From the NCBI GenBank assembly GCA_902793405.1, contig CADBDH010000001.1:1-64000 (forward strand): a stretch of DNA of 64,000 nt. The letters are read 5' to 3'. The notes below the pieces were generated by a model. The model searched no databases and was not told the origin of the DNA. It was given only the letters and a program-made list of their open reading frames with translations. Of this stretch, positions 7,688 through 18,700 are shown piece after piece. How positions within the stretch are numbered: the stretch's first letter is position 1; each line of letters begins with the position of its first letter. Source of the stretch: an uncultured Bacteroidales bacterium (GTDB lineage: Bacteria; Bacteroidota; Bacteroidia; Bacteroidales; Muribaculaceae). The position numbers and the translations under genes are program-made.

Positions 7688-7909
7688 ATGTTTATGGAGA
7701 ACAGCACGCTTAACCGGATAAAAGGTGCACTCGCCGATAATCAAAAGAGCAGTAAATGGCTTGCCCAACAATTAGGAAAGTCCCCGACAACAGTGTCACG
7801 ATGGGCCTCTAACAAGGTTCAGCCATCTGTGGGGCAACTCTATGAAATAGCCGAGGTGTTGAATGTTGATGTCAGGACCTTGCTTGTGTCAAATCGCGTG
7901 GAGGTGTAA
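7688..7909 (+). CDS. XRE-family helix-turn-helix regulator
   Basis: This 73-residue protein is a single Cro/C1-type HTH domain: TLNRIKGALADNQKSSKWLA, then QQLGKSPTTVSRWASNKVQP as the helix-turn-helix, ending with IAEVLNVDVRTLL. It is the first gene of the long operon (36 bp before the SNF2 helicase). A dyad covering the promoter suggests autorepression. Similar small XRE proteins head DISARM, BREX and other defence loci, where they keep expression low until needed; that role here is inferred. Two in-frame ATGs (7688, 7694) are possible starts. Confidence 0.8.
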   Translation: MFMENSTLNRIKGALADNQKSSKWLAQQLGKSPTTVSRWASNKVQPSVGQLYEIAEVLNVDVRTLLVSNRVEV

Positions 7910-7945
7910 TTGCACCTGTTGTTCACTTTTAATATCAACTAAGAC

Positions 7946-10774
7946 ATGAGTATTAACTATTCTGCCGGGCAACGCATCTCGGTGCGTGGTGAGGAGTTTC
8001 TCATCACCAAAATTGAGCGTAATGCCATCAGCAATTCCTATATTCTATTTGCTAAGGGGCTATCAGAACTTGTCGCCAACCACAACTATGTATTTGACAC
8101 GTCGATAGACAAGAACATTGACATTGTCAATCCTGTCAATACAGAACTGGTCGTTGACGCTGACCCACAATGCCGCAACACGCGATTACTCATTGAAACA
8201 TCGCTTCGCAGCAATTCTTATTTCTCAAACAAAATCACCGTGGCCCAGCATGGCGCCTATGACCTTGCTCAGTATCAGATGGAGCCGACGCTGAAGGCCT
8301 TTGAGTTACCTCGTCCTCGTCTTCTCATTGCCGATGGCGTAGGACTTGGCAAGACCATCGAAGTCGGTATCTTTCTGTCCGAGATGATTCGCCGTGGCCG
8401 TGGCAAGCGTATCTTGGTATGTGCCCTCAAATCTATTTTGGCCCAGTTCCAGGAAGAAATTTGGAATCGCTTCTCCATTCCATTGGTCCGTTTGGATTCC
8501 TATGGTGTTGATAAGATTCGTTCAGAAATCCCCATGAACAAGAATCCGTTTGAATATTACGACAAGACCATCATTTCAGTTGATACGCTCAAGAATAACG
8601 GTAAGTTCCGTGGTTGGCTGGAGAAGACCTATTGGGATATCATTGTCATTGATGAGTGCCATACCGTCGCTAATGACTCTAGTCTACGTGGTGACCTGGC
8701 TCAGTTCTTAGCAGGACGGTGCGACAGCATGATTTTGACCTCAGCAACGCCTCACAATGGTACAGCCGAGTCCTTTGCTAACCTTATCAACATGCTGGAA
8801 CCGACTGCTATTCCCCGCAACGGTCAATATTCCAAGAAAGATGTCGAGCCTTACTACGTGCGTAGATTCAAGAAGGACATTGTAGACGATACAATTCGCA
8901 ATAACTTTCAGGAGAGACAAGTAGAGCCTATACGCTTCAAACTCAGCCCTTATGAAGAAGAATTTTTAGCAAAGCAGCAGGCCATAAAGTTCCGTTCTAT
9001 TGATGAAAAGAATGACAAGGAACGAAAAGACTTGTTATTCTCCATTTCGCTATTCAAGGGATTTCTTTCTTCTCCTCAGGCTGCACTTGAATCGGTCAAC
9101 AACCGCATAAAAAATAGCGAACAGAACACTGAGGAACTAATGGAACTACAGAAGATGCTCGCCAATATCATCAATGTTGATGCCGATAGCCGTTATGCTG
9201 CATTTAAAGCCAAACTCAAAAAGATATGGGACAACAACCGTAGGGAACGAATTGTGATTTTCACAGAGCGTGTAAAGACGATGGAATACTTGCAGGAAAG
9301 AATCATGAGAGAGTTCGGGTTGACTGATGAGCAGGTTGTTCTATTTAACGGTTCATTGACTGACACCGAGCAGGAAGAGATGGTAACGAACTTCAGCAAA
9401 GCCGATAGTAAGATTCGCGTCTTCATCAGCAGCGATAGCGGCAGTCAGGGTGTTAATCTGCACTACTTCTGCCACATCATGTTCAACTATGACATTCCCT
9501 GGTCTATTATCACTCTGCAACAGCGCAACGGCCGTATAGACCGATATGGGCAAAAGCAGCCACCAATCATTTATTATTTGCTGGCAGAAACTGGCAATGA
9601 CCCCAAGCAAGAAAAACTCCGAACCGATTTCACCATCGTTCAGAAACTTATGGATAAGGAGAAAGAAGTGCATGACACTTTAGGTGATGCCATGAGTGTA
9701 ATGAAACTTTACAGCGCAACTAAAGAAGAACATGCGGTGCAGGAAGTTTTGAAGAAAGGTGACCCGGGCTATTTTGAGGTATTGAGGAAACAACGCTTGG
9801 CACTGTTCAACTTCGATTTAGATGAGACAACACCTGTTGAGCACAGGGAAATCTACGAACCTCAATTGTCCCTTTATCATAACAATATGGATTTCTATGA
9901 TGAATTGTTCTCTAATCTTAAGTCAACCGGCAGCATCGGTGTGCATGATGTTGACATCAAGAGGGGTGATGTCACCTATGTTGAAGTCCAGAACACTCCT
10001 GAACTGAAAGATGTGCTCTACGATATGCCTCGGGAGGCCCAACCTCTTGACGGAACCTACTATTTGTGTGAGGACAAGGCTATGTTGAACCGTAGCATCG
10101 CGGAGTCTCGCAAGACTCAGGACAGCCGTTGGAGCAAATTCCAACCGCTATATGACCTTCATCCTATCATCCAGTACCTGTTCACAAAGTTCACCTCTGG
10201 TTTCGGCAAGAGCCAGGCGACGGTTGTTAAGAATGGCATGTTCCCCAAGGGTCAGTCTTACTATCTGTTCTATGGCAGCCAGTGTAATGGACTTGGACAA
10301 AGCCTAATTAGCAAATTCTTTGTGGTGCCCATCAATCAAGAAGGCGCCATGAATGAAACTCCTTTATCATTATCTGATTTCATGCAGAAATTCAAGATTG
10401 ACGAAACCTTCTACCGTGAAGAGGTCACAGAGGAGGAACTTGCCATCTTGAGGGAAAACCTTCCCATGGCTGTTGAAAGTGGACGTGAAACTTACCTTTA
10501 CGAAAAGCAAATCGAGAAGAGTATCGAAATGGAAAAACAACTCGATAAGTACAAGGAGCATCTCCAGCAGTGGGCTGAGACTTCAAGAGAGAGCCTCACT
10601 ATCCCATTTGAGGGCGATGCCGCCCAGGTGACCATAACTCGCCGCAACAGGGAGAAGAAACTTGAGGAAATCCAAACCATCCAGAACAAGAGCAGCCAGT
10701 TCTGCCAGGACATGTATACCCTGGACAAGGCTGACCCATATATGAAACTGCTTACCGTGTTCTTTAACTTCTAA
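7946..10774 (+). CDS. SNF2-family helicase, DrmD-like
   Basis: This 942-residue SF2 Snf2-type ATPase has Walker A DGVGLGKT (about 130-137), DECH box [10 protein letters not shown] (about 233-242), motif III SATPHNG (about 266) and motif [14 protein letters not shown] (about 525-536). A long C-terminal part follows, ending in a charged coiled coil ([21 protein letters not shown]). It is followed 11 bp later by the giant adenine methyltransferase; this helicase-methyltransferase pair is the hallmark of class 1 DISARM (drmD-drmMI). The expected role is DNA translocation or remodelling on incoming phage DNA. GC content is intermediate between the island's AT-rich genes and the chromosome. Confidence 0.85.
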   Translation: MSINYSAGQRISVRGEEFLITKIERNAISNSYILFAKGLSELVANHNYVFDTSIDKNIDIVNPVNTELVVDADPQCRNTRLLIETSLRSNSYFSNKITVAQHGAYDLAQYQMEPTLKAFELPRPRLLIADGVGLGKTIEVGIFLSEMIRRGRGKRILVCALKSILAQFQEEIWNRFSIPLVRLDSYGVDKIRSEIPMNKNPFEYYDKTIISVDTLKNNGKFRGWLEKTYWDIIVIDECHTVANDSSLRGDLAQFLAGRCDSMILTSATPHNGTAESFANLINMLEPTAIPRNGQYSKKDVEPYYVRRFKKDIVDDTIRNNFQERQVEPIRFKLSPYEEEFLAKQQAIKFRSIDEKNDKERKDLLFSISLFKGFLSSPQAALESVNNRIKNSEQNTEELMELQKMLANIINVDADSRYAAFKAKLKKIWDNNRRERIVIFTERVKTMEYLQERIMREFGLTDEQVVLFNGSLTDTEQEEMVTNFSKADSKIRVFISSDSGSQGVNLHYFCHIMFNYDIPWSIITLQQRNGRIDRYGQKQPPIIYYLLAETGNDPKQEKLRTDFTIVQKLMDKEKEVHDTLGDAMSVMKLYSATKEEHAVQEVLKKGDPGYFEVLRKQRLALFNFDLDETTPVEHREIYEPQLSLYHNNMDFYDELFSNLKSTGSIGVHDVDIKRGDVTYVEVQNTPELKDVLYDMPREAQPLDGTYYLCEDKAMLNRSIAESRKTQDSRWSKFQPLYDLHPIIQYLFTKFTSGFGKSQATVVKNGMFPKGQSYYLFYGSQCNGLGQSLISKFFVVPINQEGAMNETPLSLSDFMQKFKIDETFYREEVTEEELAILRENLPMAVESGRETYLYEKQIEKSIEMEKQLDKYKEHLQQWAETSRESLTIPFEGDAAQVTITRRNREKKLEEIQTIQNKSSQFCQDMYTLDKADPYMKLLTVFFNF

Positions 10775-10785
10775 TATCAATCGTC

Positions 10786-13700
10786 ATGGCAGAAAACGTA
10801 AAATATAGATTCATTCAAAATGTGGGCGAATATTTCCCCGCTGGTTACTTTGGCGAGGACTTCCTGGAGAAGGTCCAGAAGTGTGCCGGCCTGGATGCTG
10901 ATAGCATGAAGGCCCTGTCTTCCAAATATACACCGCTGCGTCGCGAATATGACGAGTACAAGAACTTTATCGTTAACGCTCATCCTCGTGTACAGGACGC
11001 TATCAAGGCTACCCATGATTTCAACACCCGCCTGCTTGAAATTTGGGGTTACGATACACGCGAGCCTTATAGCACTCCATATATCATCAATGATGACCAT
11101 GACCCTTACGACTATGTGCCAGTGCGCCATACGCTTTACCACAATGGCCAGGTGCGTATGCTTGTCATGGAGATGCAGCACCTTATCAAGGTGGATGAAA
11201 CAGAGCCTGCAGGCCTGTTTGAACAGCAATATGACGATGGCGGCATCGTCAAGCACCAGCGCTACACGGTATCGCAGTGGAACAAGGTCTTTCAATTTGA
11301 CCCCGAGCACTACAAGATATCACCGGCAGTCATCAACAAGGCCATCACTCAGATATTCCTCATGCCTGAGCAGCGCCGTCCTCATTTCATCTTGCTTATG
11401 GCAGGTAATGCCATCTTTTTGTTCGATGAGGAGAAGTGGGCTAGGGGAGGCTATTTGCTTTTCACCCTTGACGAGTTGTTCTCTCAGGCGAGCATCGTTG
11501 CTAACCGCAACTACTACGCCCTGTTCCACCTGCTGCTGAGCAAGGAGACGCTTGCCGGCGACAGCGAGACGGTGCTCATGGACACCATCATCGAGGAGAG
11601 TTACAAGAACGCCTACGAGGTCACCAAAGACCTCAAGGAAGGCGTTGTCAATGCAGTTGAGACTTTGGCCAATGAGGCGCTCTATTACAAACGCCATGTG
11701 GTGCATGAGCCTTTTGGCAAGAAGAACGATGAGACTGGCGAATATGATGAGACTGACGATGGCTTCGAGGCCGAAGTTCGCGACGACTGCATCACCATTG
11801 TCTACCGCTTGCTCTTTATCTTCTTCGCCGAGAGCCGTCAGGAACTCAACATCCTGCCCACCGACGACGAAATCTATAACAAGGGCTATTCCCTGGAGAT
11901 GCTGCGTGACCTGGAACAGGTCAGGCTCATCAGCGAGGAAACTCGCAATGGCTATTTCATTGACGACTCCATCCGCCAACTCTTCAGACTGCTGAGCGAT
12001 GGCTTTAATGCTAACCGTGACGATGGCCTTGACAAGCGTTTCAAGGTCCGCAAGATTGACTCGCCCTTGTTCAACGACAAGAAACTGCACCACTTGGGCG
12101 ACGTGAAAATCCGCAATATCAAGTGGCAGGAAATCATCAAGGCTTTGTCACTTAGCCACCGTGGCAGTAATGTGGGCCGCATCTCCTATGCCAACCTAGG
12201 CGTGAACCAATTGGGTAGTGTCTATGAGAGCCTGCTGGCTTACCGTGGTTTTTATACTGAAGAGGATTACATCGAGGTACATAAGGCCGGGGCACCAGAG
12301 GATGGAACTTATCTAGTTCCCTATAGCCGTATGGGCGACTTTGATTTCGATACTGAGGTGCTAAAGAACGATGACGGCACAGTTCATATTCTGAAACGTG
12401 GCACGTTTGTCTATCGTCTGAATGGACGTGACCGACAGAAATCGGCTTCCTACTACACGCCTGAGGTACTTACTCGCAGCACAGTAAAATACACGCTCAA
12501 GAACATCCTTGACGAGGTAGCAGCCGACAAGCGCAAAGCCACCGAACTACTCAACCTCAAAATTTTAGAGCCTGCCATGGGTGCTGCAGCCTTCCAGAAC
12601 GAAATCATCAACCAACTGGCAGAGGCTTATCTAGAACACCAACAAAGGCAATTGCGACAGAATGGACACGATTGGCGCATCCAACCGGACAAATACCGCA
12701 GCGAACTGCAAAAGGTGAAAGCCTTTATCGCTACCCATAACGTATATGGCGTCGACTTGAATCCCACTGCTATTGAACTGGGCAAACTGTCACTGTGGCT
12801 CAATGTGATTCACAAGGACATGGACACTCCCTTCTTCTCTAACCGCATTGCCCTGGGTAATGCCGTGATTGGAGCCTGGCTCAAGGTGTACAGCAAGGAT
12901 GAGGTTTATGTTATCAGGGATGGCAAGCGCGATATTCCCAACAAGTGGTGGGAAAAGGCCCCGCACAAGGTTTCGTTTAACAAGAACAGCGTGGCACGTA
13001 GCGTCAATGAGGTCTATCATTTCCTGTTGCCCGATGCTAACATGCTTGCTGTGCGCTCCATTACTGAGCAAAAGCGGCAGCATCCCCTGGAATTCAACAA
13101 GATGCGAGACCTCATCAGGGATTGGACCAAGCCCATTTACTTCAATGATTTCATCCGCTTGCAACGTATAAGTGGCATGATTGATGTCCTGCTCAAGGAA
13201 TACTTTACCTTCGTGAAAAGCATGGAGGAACTCACCGATGACCGCAAGCAGATTTGGGGCATCATCAAGGACAACAACCGCATTGCGTTTGACACCTACG
13301 ACGACAAGGAGCGTCTATTCAACACCCGCTATCGTCGCGATAACGCTTATTACAGGCTCAAACTGGTCATGGACTATTGGTGCTCACTGTGGTTCTGGGA
13401 GTATGATGAGGCAGCAGACCTACCCACCCGCGATGAATATTGGGACGACATCGAGGCCTTGCTCAACGTGAGTGATGACCAACTTGACAGTCGTACACGC
13501 CAGGCCATTGGCAAAGCAAAAATTGAAACTCCCTCACTCTTTGAGAGCGACACGCAGAGTGAAGAGGAGAGTGATATCATCCTCAAGAGTAAAGAAGAAA
13601 TCCTGCTTGGTGTCCGTGGCGACCACAACCTCTTTTCCGAGAGTTATCGCTTCAAGAATGTCAAGCGCTATGCCGACCGTTACCACTTCTTCCATCCCAT

Positions 13701-15723
13701 GTTAGAGTTTCTTGAAGTTTTCTGGCTCCGCGATGGCTTTGACATCATTTGTGGTAATCCACCTTGGATTAAACTTGAATTTGCAAGTCAAGGTATCATT
13801 GCAGAAAAATATCCAGAAGTAGAAATTCGGCGTATGGCCGCTCCACAGGTGAAAGAGGTGCGTGACCGCTTATTCAAAGCAATTCCTGCTCTTGAGCAAT
13901 CTTATAGAGAAGAGGAAACGGAGAATGCAGGTACGGTTGCGTTCTTAAACGCTTTTGCTAACTATCCATTGCTTAAAGGACAGCAGACCAACTTATATAA
14001 ATGCATTTTAGAAAATGGTTTGGGGATGATGAACACTATTGGTTATATGGGAGTACTTACACCTGAAACCATATACGATGACCCAAATGGTCAACCTCTC
14101 AGAAAAGAAATCTATAAACGCCTTCGTTACCATTTCCAGTATGAAAATGAATTAACTCTTTTTTCTGAAGTTCACCACAACAACAAATTTGGGGAAAACA
14201 TCTTTGGATGCGAACAAAATGTCATCGATTTTGAGAGCATTCACAACTTGTATCATCCAAACACTATTGATATATGTTTCGGGCACGATGGCCATGGTAC
14301 TTGTGGAGGCATTAAAACTGAAGAAGGCAAGTGGAACACTGTTGCTCATCGAGACCGCATAGTGAACTTCAGAGAAAAGGAGTTAAGGATACTCTCTGAT
14401 GCTTTTGAAGATGGAGCAGATTGGGAATCAGTAAAATTAACATCTATACACGCAAATAGTATAATAGATGTTTTGCAAACTTTTAGCAGATTTCCTCATC
14501 ATGTTAGCGACTTCGGAGCGAATATAACAGTAGATTTAGATGAGACTGGAGCAGTTAATTCTGGTGTTATCGCTAGAGAGACCTTTTATCCCACAATTGA
14601 AAATTATGAAATGGTTTATAATGGCCCTCAGATATATGTTGCAAATCCTAGTTATAAGACCCCGCGTGAAACCTGCAGGTTGAATTCAGATTATGATAAT
14701 ATCAATTTGGAACTTATTTCTGACAATTTCATTGCTCGTTCAAATTACAGACCCTTGATGTCTAAAGATAAATTTGTCTCTCTTATCAATGGTTTCGTCT
14801 ATCAAGACGAAAATGGGGATGAGGCTTATGACAACTGGATTGATTACTATAAGGTGGGATTTCGAAAAATGCTATCGATAAACGGAGAACGTTCGTTGAT
14901 ATGCGCGGTCTTGCCCCGCAAGACCGCGCATATCAACGGTGTTATCTCCGCTACTTTTCGCAGCGGAGATAACACCGTGGATATGGCTGCTCTCTGTGCA
15001 TCATTGCCAATGGATGCATACATGAAAATCATGGCGTCACAGAATCTGACATCAATCAGAATGTTAGGATTCCCTCTCGGTGTTGATGAGAAATATAACA
15101 ATGCATTACGTTCCCGTACTCTAATGCTGAATTGTATCACTAATTTCTATTCAGAATTATGGAAAGAAGTTTGGAGCGAATCATATAGACATGAGCAATG
15201 GAGCATAATTGATTCTAGGTTACATCCATTCGATACCTTGTCACAAAACTGGGACCATGAAACTCCTTTGCGCAACCATTTTGAAAGGCGTCAAGCACTG
15301 ATTGAAATCGATGTAATATCAGCCATGGCTCTTGGTTTGAACCTACATGAACTTGAGACCATCTATAACATATACTTCCCCGTGCTACAGCAAAACGAGA
15401 ACGATACATGGTATGATGCCGAAGGCAAAATCGTCTTTACTTGTTCCAAGGGCTTGACCGGTATAGGGCTTGACCGCAAGGGTAATGCCCGCCGTGGCAT
15501 TGTTGGCTGGGAAGACATCCGTGGCGAGGAAATAGTTGTTGACGGCAAGGTTATGGGCTATAAGGGCACCACACCCACCCATGTCCACACCATCGACCCC
15601 GCCAAGAGCGAACTCTACGGTGGTCAGCAACAAACCTTCGTCGCCCCCTACACCCGCTGCGACCGAATCGCCGACTACCGCCGCGCCTGGTCCCACTTCG
15701 ACAAAATCTTCAACAACCAATAA
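10786..15723 (+). CDS. Giant N6-adenine DNA methyltransferase, DrmMI-like
   Basis: This 1645-residue protein has a type IIG-like plan: an N-terminal helical domain (with HFILLMAGNAIFLFDEEKW near 205), SAM-binding motif I LEPAMGAAAF (about 594-603), catalytic motif IV CGNPPW (N at about 991) and a C-terminal specificity part. Motif IV NPPW indicates adenine-N6 methylation. The family motif ERSLICAVLPRKTAHING (about 1369-1386) is encoded by two back-to-back perfect hairpins. No clear PD-(D/E)XK nuclease is seen at the N-terminus, so it probably marks self DNA for the neighbouring helicases rather than cutting. Base composition changes sharply inside the gene: about half GC up to 13.74 kb, AT-rich from there to about 15.3 kb, GC-rich again to the stop, suggesting exchange of the specificity segment. 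Confidence 0.85.
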   Translation: MAENVKYRFIQNVGEYFPAGYFGEDFLEKVQKCAGLDADSMKALSSKYTPLRREYDEYKNFIVNAHPRVQDAIKATHDFNTRLLEIWGYDTREPYSTPYIINDDHDPYDYVPVRHTLYHNGQVRMLVMEMQHLIKVDETEPAGLFEQQYDDGGIVKHQRYTVSQWNKVFQFDPEHYKISPAVINKAITQIFLMPEQRRPHFILLMAGNAIFLFDEEKWARGGYLLFTLDELFSQASIVANRNYYALFHLLLSKETLAGDSETVLMDTIIEESYKNAYEVTKDLKEGVVNAVETLANEALYYKRHVVHEPFGKKNDETGEYDETDDGFEAEVRDDCITIVYRLLFIFFAESRQELNILPTDDEIYNKGYSLEMLRDLEQVRLISEETRNGYFIDDSIRQLFRLLSDGFNANRDDGLDKRFKVRKIDSPLFNDKKLHHLGDVKIRNIKWQEIIKALSLSHRGSNVGRISYANLGVNQLGSVYESLLAYRGFYTEEDYIEVHKAGAPEDGTYLVPYSRMGDFDFDTEVLKNDDGTVHILKRGTFVYRLNGRDRQKSASYYTPEVLTRSTVKYTLKNILDEVAADKRKATELLNLKILEPAMGAAAFQNEIINQLAEAYLEHQQRQLRQNGHDWRIQPDKYRSELQKVKAFIATHNVYGVDLNPTAIELGKLSLWLNVIHKDMDTPFFSNRIALGNAVIGAWLKVYSKDEVYVIRDGKRDIPNKWWEKAPHKVSFNKNSVARSVNEVYHFLLPDANMLAVRSITEQKRQHPLEFNKMRDLIRDWTKPIYFNDFIRLQRISGMIDVLLKEYFTFVKSMEELTDDRKQIWGIIKDNNRIAFDTYDDKERLFNTRYRRDNAYYRLKLVMDYWCSLWFWEYDEAADLPTRDEYWDDIEALLNVSDDQLDSRTRQAIGKAKIETPSLFESDTQSEEESDIILKSKEEILLGVRGDHNLFSESYRFKNVKRYADRYHFFHPMLEFLEVFWLRDGFDIICGNPPWIKLEFASQGIIAEKYPEVEIRRMAAPQVKEVRDRLFKAIPALEQSYREEETENAGTVAFLNAFANYPLLKGQQTNLYKCILENGLGMMNTIGYMGVLTPETIYDDPNGQPLRKEIYKRLRYHFQYENELTLFSEVHHNNKFGENIFGCEQNVIDFESIHNLYHPNTIDICFGHDGHGTCGGIKTEEGKWNTVAHRDRIVNFREKELRILSDAFEDGADWESVKLTSIHANSIIDVLQTFSRFPHHVSDFGANITVDLDETGAVNSGVIARETFYPTIENYEMVYNGPQIYVANPSYKTPRETCRLNSDYDNINLELISDNFIARSNYRPLMSKDKFVSLINGFVYQDENGDEAYDNWIDYYKVGFRKMLSINGERSLICAVLPRKTAHINGVISATFRSGDNTVDMAALCASLPMDAYMKIMASQNLTSIRMLGFPLGVDEKYNNALRSRTLMLNCITNFYSELWKEVWSESYRHEQWSIIDSRLHPFDTLSQNWDHETPLRNHFERRQALIEIDVISAMALGLNLHELETIYNIYFPVLQQNENDTWYDAEGKIVFTCSKGLTGIGLDRKGNARRGIVGWEDIRGEEIVVDGKVMGYKGTTPTHVHTIDPAKSELYGGQQQTFVAPYTRCDRIADYRRAWSHFDKIFNNQ
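14894..14978. repeat. Two adjacent perfect inverted repeats inside the methyltransferase gene
   Basis: First: 20-bp arms 14894-14913 and 14919-14938 with a 5-nt loop. Second: 17-bp arms 14936-14952 and 14962-14978 with a 9-nt loop; it shares three bases with the first. The arms are GC-richer than the surrounding AT-rich segment and the reading frame is uninterrupted. Confidence 0.95.
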
Positions 15724-15748
15724 AATAGGAAAATTAATATATAACTCT

Positions 15749-18700
15749 ATGGCTGTAATTAAAACTAAACAAGACCTAAGAAACGCAACCGATGAAGAAA
15801 TCACCAGTTTCTTCCAGAATGCACACTGTATCGGCTATTTTGATACCGATATACCTAAAGAAAATCAAGTTAGTTATTGTGGAAAACTGACCAACATAAC
15901 CATCAATGGGGAAGGCTCAAACTTATGCCCACCTTTCTTATATGTTCCTAAAAGTCTGAGTGCTTTTGCAACAGTAGGTTTGTGTGAGTTTAAATGCTCA
16001 TTGAACTTGAATCGGTTCCGTGGTGAACTACATCAATACCGATTGATGGTCTACAGAATCATGAGCGTCAAGATTAAAGATGTGAAATCTGTAAGTGATA
16101 AAAAAGAGGTTGAAGAAATGGACAATCTGAGGCTGCAGGATAAATTCTTTATCGGGCAGTTCTTCAAAAACAAGAATGGCAGTTATACTATTAAAGACAT
16201 CCGTCGTTCAAACTTTTCGAAACTAAATCTCCAAAATGGTAAGCAATTACCTCCACTGTTATTTGATGCTAAGGCCCTATCTTTTGAAGATGGCGTATAC
16301 TACAAATTCTCATGGATTCTTAAAGAAGTAAGAGACAATTTCACCTACCTGTTTGCTGTCGATATCAGCAAACCATTTGAAAGGTTAACGCCTCGTAGTC
16401 TGGTAGATATCTTAAATAAGAATAACAACAAGGCCGATGCAGATTCTGCTCAAAAGATAGACAGCATGCTGGACACACTGAGGAACCAGTTAACAGCAAG
16501 TGGCAAAGAGATTTTCATATACGAACTCCTTCAGAATGCGAATGATTATCCGATAAAAGATGCCAATGAGAATAACGAGAAGGTTGATGTTGAATTCCAT
16601 CTCACCAACGAATCACTCTTGTTCATGCATTCAGGTGCTGAGTTCAATGAGCGCAATGTGGCAGCCATCTGCAACATCAATGATAAGGAGAAGTCAGACA
16701 ACAAAGACACTATCGGCTATAAAGGCATCGGCTTTAAGACGGTGTTTCTATCTAATAACTTTGTCTATCTTCAAACTGGAAAATACTCCTTTTCGTTTGA
16801 CGAAGAGAAGACCAGAAGAAAGGTCAATCCAATGTGGCAGATAACACCGTTCTGGACTGAGTTCAAAGAATTGACCCCGGCAGAGAGGTACGTATTTACT
16901 AATGCTGATGATAAATTTAGGGTAAAGTTTTCTCTTCGTCCAAAATCAAAGGACACACTCCGAGGTCCAGGTCAGAGTTATAGGAAGATGTTCCAAGAGG
17001 TGTTTAAGAATGAACGAGTCATATTGTTTATTCCAAACCTCTCATCAGTAAAGATTTATCTTGAACCGTACGCTGAGCCTATTGAATGTCGCACTGACAA
17101 TGAGCATTGGCAAGTAAATCATTTTCAAGAACCTGTAGACGAAAAGATAACCGAGACTATCAATGAGGACATTGATAATCAGGAAAAAACAGGAGCACTC
17201 AAGATTCCGACAAAATACTATGATTTCAAACAGACCAAAGTGTCTTTTGCCTGTGCCGTTGAGGGTTCAGAACTGAAAGAGGTGAGTGACTCGTTGCTTT
17301 ACTGCTATCTACCAACAAAGGCCACGTGGGGTTTCAAGTTCCTCATGAACACCGATATGATTCCAACCGGCCCCCGAGATGACATAGAAATTGAATTCAC
17401 AGACCAGATAAATTTCAACGCCGAGATATCGGAGATAGCCGGCCGCAAGTTCTTCCAGTGGATAAAGGCCCTGTGTGAGTTGAAGAAGTATACCTACACA
17501 TCAATCTTTAGCCTTATCCCTAATTTCGCAACGAACATAAAGGAGCACGGCAAGTATAAAGAACTCATAGAGCGCTTTAAGGCAGGATTTGATGCTAAAA
17601 TCCGTACAGATGAACTCATCCCAATCGGACCCAACAAATACGCTAAAGTTGCAGACATCATTTTGGATGAAACCGGGTTGACTGCTTCTGGTATCATGAC
17701 TGACGAGGACTTCATCAGGATAACCGGCACCAATTGCTCCTTACCTGTCAAAATGCTTCGTGAAGATAAAGACTTCACAGCATTCCTGAAGCGATATTTA
17801 AAAGACTTGAGGTGCGATGGTAACGTATGGGGATTTGATGACCTTAAGACGTTATGTACTAAGGCAGAGTTTAAGGAATGGCTCTGCGTCCAGGAGAATA
17901 ACGACCGCTTCCTTGACTTCCTGTTGACGAAAGGTAAATTGACCGATTTCGCTCAGAAAGAAATCTTTATTTTAGAGGGGTCAACAGAACTCCGTTATGG
18001 AATGAACATATACTATGATGTTGATGCCTATCGTGATGACCTCAAAAACTTCAACCAATATCTGCCATGCCTGTCACTGGCAACACGACGTCATTTTAAA
18101 GATAATGAGAAATGGGACAAGGCAATAGCCAACCAATTTTGTGCCTTTAATTGTGCTAATGTTGTCGATAATCTCATGTTGTCGGCAGAAAATATTGCTG
18201 ATACAAAAAAGAGGCTAAAAGATAAAGACACATCCATTCACTTCTTCAAGTTTCTCGCCGAGAATGTCCCATTCAAAGAGCAATATTTGTCACTACCATT
18301 CATTAATGATAAGGGACAAGCGTCAAATGGTTTTAATGCTTATGACAAGGTGTTCTTTGATTCTGTCGCTCAGGAGGGCCATGCCGTGTGCGATGCCAAA
18401 TGGATGACCGGGATTAAAACTGAGTTCATATCATCAGACTACTTGCCGGTCACACAAAAGTATTTCACAGACAACTTTGGCGTTGTGACGTTCTCTCATG
18501 AGTTTGTTGCCACATACTTTGTTTTGCATAATCTGATAAAGGACTATCATAACACCATCGCAACGGCTATTGGTGAAGACCTTGAGACGAGCAAAGCATT
18601 TATTGCTTATTGTTATAAAAATAAGAGTTTGTACGGGGACAACTCGCTATGGGACTATGCCATTCATGTCAATAATATCAATGCCGAGGCGTCTTGGCAA

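Noticed and set aside
14894-14978. Inserted palindromic element disrupting the methyltransferase
   Set aside because: The frame is intact and the encoded motif appears to belong to the protein family, so it is native coding sequence with unusual symmetry.
15536-15748. Upstream extension of the GHKL gene
   Set aside because: It overlaps the methyltransferase end, is Pro/Thr-rich and lacks similarity; the ATG at 15749 lies 25 bp after the previous stop.
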